A DNA stretch of 5,555 nucleotides from Bacillota bacterium (GCA_023458855.1 JAEWWQ010000179.1:1-5555); one strand, 5' to 3'; counted from the first letter of the stretch, positions 1 to 5,286 are shown. The notes: a model not told the origin generated them from the sequence alone. Numbers and translations: made by a program.

Positions 1-73
1 CCTTGAATGATAGAGAGGTTTTAAAGGTTCATACGGTAACCTGCTAACAGAAAAAAAGAAAGGATGGAGAAAT

Positions 74-892
74 ATGAGAATTGAGAATTTGTATCAGGAA
101 CAGGTTGTAAATCAGTACAACCAGAACAGCAGAACAACCGATCAGGAGACTGAGAAAAAAAGTAAGACAAGTGGAAAAGACGTTTTTGAAATGAGTGAAG
201 AAATACCTGTCATGCCATCTGAAACTTACAATGATTTCGCACAGATTGTAAAGAGCCAGTCTTCTTCCGAAACTGGTGCTGAAGAAGAAACAGAAGAAGA
301 GGCAGAAGACAGTATGCAGATGTCGGGAATGCCGCCAATGCCGCCGATGCCGCCAATGGAAGAGATGGAGACAGAAGAGGTCGATGAAACGGCAAGTGAG
401 ACAGTGAATGATACTGTAAATTCTGTAATATCGGGGATATCCGAGGCATTGAGCGTATCGGAGAGTGATGTGTTCGAAGCCCTGAAATCATTACAGCTTA
501 GTCCAAGTGAATTATTGAGTGAGGAGGGTCTCGCATCTGTTGTGAATGCACTTACAAGTGGTAATACAACGACTGAGACAGCAGAAACAGCTACAGTAGC
601 TTCCGCATCTGCAGAGACGACGGAAGAAGAGGAGGAATCTACTGATACCACAGATACAGATATTTCTGCGACTATGGCCAGTCTTAAGGAACTAATGGAA
701 AGCGCTGTAGAATCTTTACAGGAGAAACTAGGAATGACAGATGAAGAGTTTGAAGAATTTTTAAATTCCTCGGATGATTTTGATAATGGCGTAGCGGAAT
801 ATGCAACCGGCAATATCAGAAATATGGGAAATGCGTATGATATGCAGCAGTTTGTAAATATGATGCAGAATCAGGGTAACGGGATAGCATAA
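74..892 (+). CDS. Acidic low-complexity protein of unknown function, with weak FlgM/FliK-like traits
   Basis: I do not recognise a family for this 272-residue protein. It has no signal peptide or membrane segment, so it is probably cytosolic. It contains no Cys or Trp and is extremely rich in Glu, Ser and Thr. In order it shows: a polar N-terminus (1-60) opening MRIENLYQEQ; an acidic stretch (64-80); a Met-Pro-Pro tract (86-95); a predicted helical block (about 112-162) containing SPSELLSEEGLASVVNAL; a second Glu/Thr-rich linker (163-197); and a helical C-terminus (200-265) ending in a Met/Gln/Asn-rich tail. The MRI...Y start followed by KDVFEMS faintly recalls FlgM-like proteins, and the 'LSPSELL' block recalls the middle region of clostridial FliK proteins. 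No FliK hook domain is present, so this is only a hint. The start is supported by AGGATGGAG at 61-69. A terminator follows about 50 bases after the stop, so it ends its transcription unit. The promoter must lie upstream of the window. Confidence 0.8.
   Translation: MRIENLYQEQVVNQYNQNSRTTDQETEKKSKTSGKDVFEMSEEIPVMPSETYNDFAQIVKSQSSSETGAEEETEEEAEDSMQMSGMPPMPPMPPMEEMETEEVDETASETVNDTVNSVISGISEALSVSESDVFEALKSLQLSPSELLSEEGLASVVNALTSGNTTTETAETATVASASAETTEEEEESTDTTDTDISATMASLKELMESAVESLQEKLGMTDEEFEEFLNSSDDFDNGVAEYATGNIRNMGNAYDMQQFVNMMQNQGNGIA
329..355 (+). repeat. Three in-frame 9-bp repeats encoding Met-Pro-Pro
   Basis: Three consecutive 9-base units, ATGCCGCCA, ATGCCGCCG and ATGCCGCCA, encode MPPMPPMPP (residues 86-94) and are followed by another ATG. 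The units differ by one base in the last codon. The tract is the only GC-rich island in this acidic gene. It probably forms an extended proline-rich spacer between two disordered acidic segments, and its tandem nature makes copy-number variation between strains possible. Confidence 0.85.
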
Positions 893-943
893 AGTCTGAA
901 GCTATAGTTCATGGGAATAGAAAAAAAGAATAGTAAGACTCAG

Positions 944-973
944 GAGGCGTATTGGATATACGCCTCTATTTTT
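944..973 (+). terminator. Rho-independent terminator after the acidic protein gene
   Basis: A perfect 9-bp stem (GAGGCGTAT at 944-952 paired with ATACGCCTC at 958-966) with a 5-base loop is followed by TATTTTTA. It lies about 50 bases after the stop at 892 and separates this gene from the next promoter. Confidence 0.88.
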
Positions 974-1019
974 ATGTACAAAATGGAAGAAAATGGATAA
1001 TTCTATAATTACAAATAGG

Positions 1020-1048
1020 TTGAAAAATTATCTAAAAATGTATATGAT
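1020..1048 (+). promoter_or_regulatory. Sigma-A promoter for the hemerythrin-CutC gene
   Basis: A -35 box TTGAAA (1020-1025) and a -10 box TATGAT (1043-1048) are separated by exactly 17 bases. Transcription would start near 1055, giving a leader of about 30 bases before the ATG at 1084. A ribosome site AGGAAG (1067-1072) lies in this leader with a slightly long spacing of 11 bases. No operator-like dyad is evident around the boxes. Confidence 0.75.
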
Positions 1049-1083
1049 ATAGAAAAATAATAGAATAGGAAGCTGGTGCAATT

Positions 1084-2286
1084 ATGTTTGATTTCAACTT
1101 TGATTGGCGAAATGACTTAAATACAGGTATTGAGATTGTTGATTTTCAGCATAAGAATTTATTTTTGATAGGAAGAGAAGTTGAGCAGATATTAAGAACA
1201 GAGTGCATTGGAATGACGGAAGACCAGCTTTTAAGAATTGTTTGTGAGTTAAGGGATTATGTGGCATATCACTTTTACCAGGAAGAAAGTTTAATGCAGC
1301 AAATGGGATATTCCGGTTTGGCCGAACATCGCAGACAGCATCAGGCAGCAATAAAAGAAGTGCAGGAAATTGATTTTCAGCAGCTTAGGGAAAGACCAAG
1401 GGATGGATTAAAGAAAATAAGAGATATGATGCAGCAATGGATCTTCCAGCACATTTTAATAGAAGATATGAAGATGGCAAATGAAATCCGCAATAGGCTG
1501 AATGACCAGGACAGGCATAAGAATCTGGAAGAGCCGGTACCTATTGGATATACGTTGGAGGCAGTTGTTGACAATATAGATTCCGCTGTGAAAGCTGTGA
1601 AAGCGGGAGCAAACAGAATTGAGCTGTGCAGTAATATGATTATCGGAGGAACAACGCCGACATTGTCATTATTTACTGAAGTAAAAAAGCTATGTGATAC
1701 AAAGATTGATGTTGTAATCAGACCAAGATGCGGAGATTATCATTATAGTACCAATGAGTTCAAATTGATGTTGGCAGAGATTCGCGGATTTAAAGAAGCA
1801 GGTGCGGATGGTATTACAATTGGCGCACTGCAACCGAATGGAATGCTCGATTATCCGCAGATGCAGAGGATGGTATTAACAGCAGGAAAAATGACAGTTA
1901 CATTGAACCGGGCATTTGATGTATGTAAGGATCCTTGTCAGACCCTCAAAGAAGCCAGAGAACTTGGCATGAAAAGAGTGATAACAAGCGGACAAAAAGC
2001 GACTTGTCTGGAGGGAATGGAGACTATTAAAAAGCTGGTGCAGGATGCCGAGAACAAGATTACTATTGTTATTAACTGCGGGTGCGATGGAAGTGTAATA
2101 CGGCAGATGTATGAAAATACGGGAATTACATCCTATCGGGTGGCAGGAACGATTGAACGCGAGAGTCAGATGGTACACCGTAATATGGAAGTTCATACAG
2201 GGGCGGCCGGGTTCAATGAATATATACTATTGGATACAGACATCGGCCGGGTCCAAGATGCCGCAGGAATCCTGAATCAGCTTTAA
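1084..2286 (+). CDS. Bacteriohemerythrin-CutC fusion protein
   Basis: This 400-residue protein joins two domains. Residues 1-137 are a complete bacteriohemerythrin, a four-helix bundle that binds O2 at a non-haem di-iron centre. All seven expected ligands are visible: His23 (FQH), His63 and Glu67 (HFYQE), His82 and His86 (HRRQH), His123 and Asp128 (HILIED). A short charged linker (about 138-156) leads to a CutC-family TIM barrel (157-400), recognised by RIELCS (178-183), GGTTPT (188-193), a variant RPRCGD (213-218), TLNRAFD (273-279) and TSGQ (301-304). CutC is annotated as a copper homeostasis protein, but its biochemical role is disputed; it is not the choline TMA-lyase also named CutC. Compared with human CutC, the Cys31 equivalent is Val161, the Cys52 equivalent is Cys182, the usual His of HRAFD is Asn275, and extra cysteines sit at 216, 281, 285, 332 and 334. 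No signal peptide is present. The frame is continuous and the only possible internal start (TTG at 1555) lacks a well-placed ribosome site, so one fused polypeptide is likely. Copper or oxygen coupling is inference. Confidence 0.93.
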   Translation: MFDFNFDWRNDLNTGIEIVDFQHKNLFLIGREVEQILRTECIGMTEDQLLRIVCELRDYVAYHFYQEESLMQQMGYSGLAEHRRQHQAAIKEVQEIDFQQLRERPRDGLKKIRDMMQQWIFQHILIEDMKMANEIRNRLNDQDRHKNLEEPVPIGYTLEAVVDNIDSAVKAVKAGANRIELCSNMIIGGTTPTLSLFTEVKKLCDTKIDVVIRPRCGDYHYSTNEFKLMLAEIRGFKEAGADGITIGALQPNGMLDYPQMQRMVLTAGKMTVTLNRAFDVCKDPCQTLKEARELGMKRVITSGQKATCLEGMETIKKLVQDAENKITIVINCGCDGSVIRQMYENTGITSYRVAGTIERESQMVHRNMEVHTGAAGFNEYILLDTDIGRVQDAAGILNQL

Positions 2287-2302
2287 AAATAAAAAGTAAT
2301 GA

Positions 2303-3079
2303 CTATTGCGGCAGCAGTTTTTTGGCTTTATAACGGGCCGGAGTATAAAAAAGTGCGCCTATTTTGTTATAAATCCAGTAACCAACTGCGCCTGGATACT
2401 TTTTGATTAAATTTCTTCGTTGATATTTTTCTAACAGAGAACCATCCGCAAGTATTTTTGCACTTTCCCGTACAGCCATGATTAAATCATCATTATTGCG
2501 GATTTCCTGTTCGAAAGTAGTAAAGGCGGAACCTACAACGCTCATTTTATGTGCGTCGGAACCTGCAAAACTTGGTTTTTTATATTTATCTGCCAAAGCA
2601 CGTGCTTTTACATTCGATAATGTATGATTACAAGCGTTGAAGGTTTCAATAAAATCAAATTTATGAATCATATCTATATTTCTTTTACCGAACTTTGTAT
2701 TCATTAAAGCAAAAAATCCAGTCTCGTAAGGATGGGCAGGACCAAGAATTCCCCCCAGTCTGTGAACGAGTATTTCCAGTTCATTTATTGTCAGGCCTCG
2801 TAGTTCCAAAAGCCTGCAATGTATGTTGTCGGGAAGGACGGCAATCATATGTCCTGCATCCCGTGTATCATATTCAATTCCCTTTAAAACGGTAAAAGGC
2901 TTTGGCGTCTCTATTGTTTCTGCAATCTGTTTCCATTTTCTGTAACCATCATAAGAATTGTGATCAGTTACAAGCATTCCGTCAAATCCCTGACTGATTA
3001 ATTTCTTAATATAAGATTCGATATCGACTCTTGCATCGATGGAACCTTCTTTTGTATGACAATGCATATCAAATTTCAT
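2303..3079 (-). CDS. PHP-domain metal-dependent phosphoesterase
   Basis: This 258-residue protein belongs to the PHP superfamily, which hydrolyses phosphoesters with a cluster of two or three divalent metals. The metal-binding motifs are intact: Asp4-x-His6-x-His8 (DMHCH), TDH at 38-40, Glu69 (GIEYDT), His77, His116 (GPAHPY), Glu145 (IETFN) and the SDAH motif at 174-177. The C-terminal third (about 120-190) resembles the PHP-associated C-terminal domain. The last 45 residues are basic (YQRRNLIKKYPG and KAKKLLPQ), perhaps for nucleic acid or membrane contact. The relative TrpH/YciV acts on nucleoside 3',5'-bisphosphates and RNA ends, but the substrate here cannot be read from sequence. It is not the longer DNA polymerase or HisK type. 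The start is supported by GAGGAGG on the minus strand (3087-3093), 7 bases from the ATG. The gene ends only 16 bases from the convergent hemerythrin-CutC gene, with no clear terminator between them. Confidence 0.88.
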   Translation of the reverse strand: MKFDMHCHTKEGSIDARVDIESYIKKLISQGFDGMLVTDHNSYDGYRKWKQIAETIETPKPFTVLKGIEYDTRDAGHMIAVLPDNIHCRLLELRGLTINELEILVHRLGGILGPAHPYETGFFALMNTKFGKRNIDMIHKFDFIETFNACNHTLSNVKARALADKYKKPSFAGSDAHKMSVVGSAFTTFEQEIRNNDDLIMAVRESAKILADGSLLEKYQRRNLIKKYPGAVGYWIYNKIGALFYTPARYKAKKLLPQ

Positions 3080-3106
3080 TTAGTAACCTCCTCGCATCTA
3101 GCTAAT

Positions 3107-3135
3107 ATCATAATACGTAGCGTCAAGAGAAACAA
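3107..3135 (-). promoter_or_regulatory. Probable sigma-A promoter for the PHP gene
   Basis: On the minus strand, TTGTTT (3130-3135) and TATGAT (3107-3112) are spaced by 17 bases. This predicts a start near 3100 and a short leader carrying the strong ribosome site. A nearby TTGACG (minus strand) is a better -35 box but is too close to the -10 to pair with it. Confidence 0.5.
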
Positions 3136-3214
3136 TAAGCAAATTGTGAATATTATGTAAAATTTTAGTACATTTTTCAGGAATCTTAACTTCGATTTCA
3201 TTTATAGGAAAGGA

Positions 3215-3245
3215 TTGGAACCAAAATTAATTTTTTTTATATAAT
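3215..3245 (+). promoter_or_regulatory. Probable promoter for the solute-binding lipoprotein gene
   Basis: A consensus -10 box TATAAT (3240-3245) follows a T-tract. The best -35 candidate, TTGGAA (3215-3220), sits 19 bases upstream, which is wider than ideal, so activity may depend on an activator. The ribosome site AAGGAGGG (3258-3265) lies 6 bases before the ATG, leaving a leader of only about 20 bases and no room for a riboswitch. Confidence 0.5.
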
Positions 3246-3271
3246 GTACTATCAGAAAAGGAGGGTATATT

Positions 3272-4282
3272 ATGTTTAAAAAGATATTCAGTGTACTACT
3301 GATAGCTGCCATGTTAATGGTCAGCATGACAGGCTGTGGAACCAAAGAACCGGGTGAGAGCAAAAAGGAGATGACAAAAGTAACATTAAATGAAGTCGCC
3401 CATTCCATTTTCTATGCGCCAATGTACGTTGCCATAGAAGAAGGATATTTTGAGCAGGAGGGAATAGAATTAGAACTTGTGACAGGATTTGGAGCGGATA
3501 AGACCATGACGGCGGTATTGACGGGGGAAGCAGACATAGGCTTTATGGGAAGTGAATCTTCTATTTATACTTATTTAGGCGGCACAGAAGATTATGTTGT
3601 AAATTTTGCACAGCTTACACAGCGGGCAGGTAATTTTCTGGTAGCCAGAGAACCAATTGATCAGTTCGACTGGAGTATGCTCATAGGAAAAGATGTACTG
3701 GGAGGCAGAAAAGGCGGTATGCCTGAGATGGTATTTGAATATATCTTAAAGAAAAATGGAATAGATCCGATGGCAGATGTTAAGATAGACCAGAGTATTG
3801 ATTTTGGTTCAACCGGAGCGGCATTTTCTGGTGGACAGGGAGACTATACGATAGAATTCGAACCGGGCGCAACCAGTCTTGAATCGGAAGGAAAAGGGTA
3901 TGTTGTTGCATCACTGGGAGAAGAATCAGGGTATGTACCATATACAGCATATTGTGCCAAAAAAAGTTATATAGAAAAAAACAGTGAAGTAATCCAGCGG
4001 TTCGTGAATGCATTGCAAATGGGAATGAACTATGTCAATTCACATACACCGGAAGAAATTGCAAAGGTGATAGCACCACAATTTGGTGAAACGGAATTAT
4101 CAACGATCACGACAATAGTAAAGCGCTATTATGATCAGGACACATGGAAAGAAAATCTGGTTTTTGAAGAAGAAAGTTTTACATTATTGCAGGATATTCT
4201 GAACGAAGCAGGAGAATTGTCCGAAAGAGTTCCTTATGAGAAACTGGTTACCACAACATATGCGGGCAAGGCAGCAAAATAA
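3272..4282 (+). CDS. ABC transporter solute-binding lipoprotein (SsuA/NMT1-like)
   Basis: This 336-residue protein is a periplasmic-binding-protein type II fold, of the kind that captures nitrate, sulfonates, taurine or thiamine pyrimidine precursors for an ABC importer. The signal peptide has KK at 3-4, a hydrophobic core (5-18) and a lipobox SMTGC; Cys22 would be lipidated, anchoring the protein outside the membrane. The mature part carries the NMT1/SsuA signature FYAPMYVAIEEGYFEQEGI (47-65), then GFGADKTMTAVLTGEADIGF (72-91), the first lobe's typical ligand-pocket strand and helix. Later segments include FGSTGAAFSGGQGDY (178-192) and EPGATSLE (197-204) of the second lobe. The ligand cannot be deduced, and the CCCFC motif of Thi5 is absent. 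No permease or ATPase gene is intact nearby, which is unusual because such proteins are normally co-operonic with them. The start has a strong ribosome site, and a strong hairpin follows 7 bases after the stop. Confidence 0.9.
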   Translation: MFKKIFSVLLIAAMLMVSMTGCGTKEPGESKKEMTKVTLNEVAHSIFYAPMYVAIEEGYFEQEGIELELVTGFGADKTMTAVLTGEADIGFMGSESSIYTYLGGTEDYVVNFAQLTQRAGNFLVAREPIDQFDWSMLIGKDVLGGRKGGMPEMVFEYILKKNGIDPMADVKIDQSIDFGSTGAAFSGGQGDYTIEFEPGATSLESEGKGYVVASLGEESGYVPYTAYCAKKSYIEKNSEVIQRFVNALQMGMNYVNSHTPEEIAKVIAPQFGETELSTITTIVKRYYDQDTWKENLVFEEESFTLLQDILNEAGELSERVPYEKLVTTTYAGKAAK

Positions 4283-4289
4283 AAAAACA

Positions 4290-4324
4290 CCCCACTTTTA
4301 TTGCTCGATAGAAGTGGGGATTTT
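4290..4324 (+). terminator. Strong hairpin terminator, possibly bidirectional
   Basis: CCCCACTT (4290-4297) pairs with AAGTGGGG (4312-4319), extendable inward by T-G, T-A and A-T pairs, and is followed by ATTTTC. On the minus strand the same hairpin is followed by TGTTTTTTT, an even better U-tract, so it could also stop leftward transcription. It lies immediately after the lipoprotein gene stop. Because a ribosome site follows directly, it could alternatively act as a partial terminator that raises expression of the binding protein over a former downstream gene. Confidence 0.88.
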
Positions 4325-4327
4325 CAA

Positions 4328-4490
4328 GGGGAGGATATAAAAGTGAAATACACGCCTTTGTGATATTCACTCCGTAAATCTTGTCTTTTGTTCAAGGATG
4401 GAAAACCATCGTATCAATGGAGGGGGATCCAAAGATTACTGTTATTATGAGCATAAAATATTGTCTTTATACATATATCTAAAAATTTTT
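4328..4490 (+). other. Non-coding stretch with a possible vestigial transporter gene start
   Basis: No intact gene lies between the lipoprotein terminator and the next promoter. GGGGAGG (4328-4334) is followed 8 bases later by a GTG codon (4343) that opens only six codons (V K Y T P L) before TGA at 4361. Beyond this, one frame reads DIHSVNLVF (4362-4388) and the GTG frame then reads FKDGKPSYQW (4391-4420). Joined by a small indel, these would give I-x-x-V-N-L-V-F...K-D-G, which resembles the first strand of ABC ATPases of the SsuB type. The match is short, so this is a suggestion of gene decay rather than an assignment. A small GATGG/CCATC hairpin (4397-4410) is also present, without a U-tract. 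Confidence 0.25.
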
Positions 4491-4519
4491 TTGAAATTAT
4501 ATCAATAATTTGTTATACT
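4491..4519 (+). promoter_or_regulatory. Extended -10 sigma-A promoter for the SEC-C protein gene
   Basis: TTGAAA (4491-4496) and TATACT (4514-4519) are 17 bases apart, and TGT directly before the -10 box makes it an extended -10. A T-tract lies just upstream. This is the best-formed promoter in the window, with transcription predicted to begin near 4526. Confidence 0.82.
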
Positions 4520-4520
4520 A

Positions 4521-4546
4521 TATGAAGTGAGAATGATTACTTCATA
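4521..4546 (+). promoter_or_regulatory. Inverted repeat over the transcription start (operator candidate)
   Basis: TATGAAGT (4521-4528) is perfectly mirrored by ACTTCATA (4539-4546) around a 10-base spacer. As RNA the stem could extend by a G-U and an A-U pair. It begins one base after the -10 box and covers the predicted start site, a classic place for a repressor dimer to bind. It has no U-tract, so it is not a terminator. A 5' leader hairpin that stabilises the message is the alternative. Confidence 0.45.
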
Positions 4547-4561
4547 ATTAATCAAGAAAAA

Positions 4562-4568
4562 AGGATGG
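4562..4568 (+). promoter_or_regulatory. Ribosome binding site that decides the start of the SEC-C protein
   Basis: AGGATGG lies 8 bases before the ATG at 4577. An upstream in-frame ATG at 4565 is buried inside this ribosome site and has no site of its own at a suitable distance. The first gene of the window uses the same AGGATGG sequence, which supports choosing 4577. Confidence 0.7.
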
Positions 4569-4576
4569 AAAAAACA

Positions 4577-5083
4577 ATGGCACTATTACAACAATGGCGT
4601 GATATGGCTTATTCAGAAACAGCCAATAAAGGGGACCTGCAGAGACTCTGGGCAGCTTATTTTCAAACTGAAAAAAGAATTTATCAGGAGTTATTGGCAG
4701 CACCGAAAAAGGCTGTAAAGGGGACAGTAAAAGAATTAGCGGAAAAGTTTGATGTAGATATTATGACAATGGTCGGTTTTCTGGATGGCATTAATGATAG
4801 TCTGAAAAAGCCAAACCCGATTGAAGAAATGGAAGAAGACACAAAGGTCAGTCTTGCATTTGATATTGAACTTCTGTATAAAAACATGGTTGGTGCAGGT
4901 GCAGACTGGTTATATGAATTAGAGGAGTGGAATGATATTCTGGATGAGGACAGGCGTAAAGAACTCTATAAGGAACAGAAGTTATCCACCACTATTGTAA
5001 AGGAAGCAAAAGTTTATCCAAATGATCTATGTCCATGTGGTTCCGGCAAGAAATATAAAAAGTGCTGCGGTAAAAATAAATAG
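4577..5083 (+). CDS. Small protein with C-terminal SEC-C zinc-binding motif
   Basis: From the ATG at 4577 the protein has 168 residues; starting at 4565 would add M-E-K-T. Most of it is a predicted helical, charged domain (about 1-140) that I do not recognise, containing LWAAYFQTEKRIYQELL (25-41) and TVKELAEKFDVDIMTMVGFL (50-69), the latter looking like a small helical regulator-type fold. The C-terminus (about 148-167) is a SEC-C motif, with Cys152, Cys154, Cys163 and Cys164 in the CxC-x8-CC arrangement, followed by a basic tail. SEC-C binds Zn(II) and, at the end of SecA, mediates SecB and ribosome contact; in stand-alone proteins its partner is usually unknown. No signal peptide or membrane segment is seen, so the protein is cytosolic. 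It is a single-gene unit with its own strong promoter, dyad and terminator, so regulation is probably independent of the neighbours. A nucleic acid, ribosome or chaperone role is inference only. Confidence 0.85.
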   Translation: MALLQQWRDMAYSETANKGDLQRLWAAYFQTEKRIYQELLAAPKKAVKGTVKELAEKFDVDIMTMVGFLDGINDSLKKPNPIEEMEEDTKVSLAFDIELLYKNMVGAGADWLYELEEWNDILDEDRRKELYKEQKLSTTIVKEAKVYPNDLCPCGSGKKYKKCCGKNK

Positions 5084-5125
5084 AACGCAGCTGACGGATA
5101 CAAAACAGCAAATATTGATTAACAG

Positions 5126-5168
5126 AAAGAGCGGCCAAAGTAAAAAAATACGATTGGCGGCTCTTTTT
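5126..5168 (+). terminator. Rho-independent terminator after the SEC-C protein gene
   Basis: AAAGAGC-G-GCCAA (5126-5138) pairs with TTGGC-G-GCTCTTT (5154-5166), with a single central G/G mismatch. A 15-base A-rich loop separates the arms, and a run of five T residues (5164-5168) closes the right arm. Confidence 0.82.
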
Positions 5169-5170
5169 AG

Positions 5171-5208
5171 TTTCATTAAAAAAGTATAATTTCATTAAAA
5201 AATTATAA
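5171..5208. repeat. Two-copy 19-bp tandem direct repeat
   Basis: Two abutting 19-base units (5171-5189 and 5190-5208) each begin TTTCATTAAAAAA and end TATAA, and differ only at the 14th base (G versus T). They lie directly after the SEC-C gene terminator, between two convergent genes. The units are A+T rich and could be a local duplication by slippage; no function is evident. Confidence 0.8.
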
Positions 5209-5240
5209 AATGGCTTTATTTTTGTAAAGTAATATAGTAT

Positions 5241-5273
5241 AAAAAGAAGTATCACTGTGTTAGTACAGTGGTA
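5241..5273 (-). terminator. Terminator of the leftward TetR-type gene
   Basis: On the minus strand, a hairpin formed by ACAGTG and CACTGT arms (5253-5258 with 5265-5270, extendable by three pairs including one wobble) around a 6-base loop is followed within a few bases by CTTCTTTTTATA. It lies 14 bases beyond the TAA of the gene at 5287. Confidence 0.72.
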
Positions 5274-5286
5274 ATAAAATATCGTT

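Noticed and set aside
25..42. Small inverted repeat AGGTT/AACCT in the leader of the first gene
   Set aside because: Only 5 bp with an 8-base loop, no U-tract and no promoter nearby; the upstream context is outside the window.
226..813. Long open frame on the minus strand opposite the acidic protein gene (195 codons)
   Set aside because: It is a Ser/Val-rich mirror of the Glu/Thr-rich sense codons, has no ribosome site, and the sense frame has a good start and terminator.
911..1000. Possible 29-codon frame starting M-G-I-E-K-K
   Set aside because: It runs straight through the terminator hairpin at 944-973 and has no ribosome site.
1555..2286. Separate translation of the CutC half from a TTG codon at 1555
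   Set aside because: The nearest purine-rich stretch is about 20 bases upstream, too far to act as a ribosome site, and the upstream frame is continuous with a full hemerythrin domain.
1084..2286. CutC as choline trimethylamine-lyase
   Set aside because: That enzyme is a large glycyl radical protein; the barrel here belongs to the unrelated CutC copper homeostasis family that shares the name.
4391..4440. Riboswitch-like structure around the GATGG/CCATC hairpin
   Set aside because: The stem is only 5 bp, no known riboswitch core was recognised, and the strong promoter of the next gene lies downstream, so it would not be in that leader.
4447..4482. Eleven-codon frame M-S-I-K-Y-C-L-Y-T-Y-I
   Set aside because: Too short, and the GGAGGGGG upstream is about 20 bases away, beyond useful spacing.
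4565..4576. Upstream ATG at 4565 as the start of the SEC-C protein
   Set aside because: This ATG is part of the AGGATGG ribosome site for the ATG at 4577 and lacks its own ribosome site.
4992..5255. Minus-strand open frame of 87 codons opposite the end of the SEC-C gene
   Set aside because: It crosses two terminators, is composed of AT-rich aromatic codons, and has no ribosome site; it is a shadow of the SEC-C gene and its flank.
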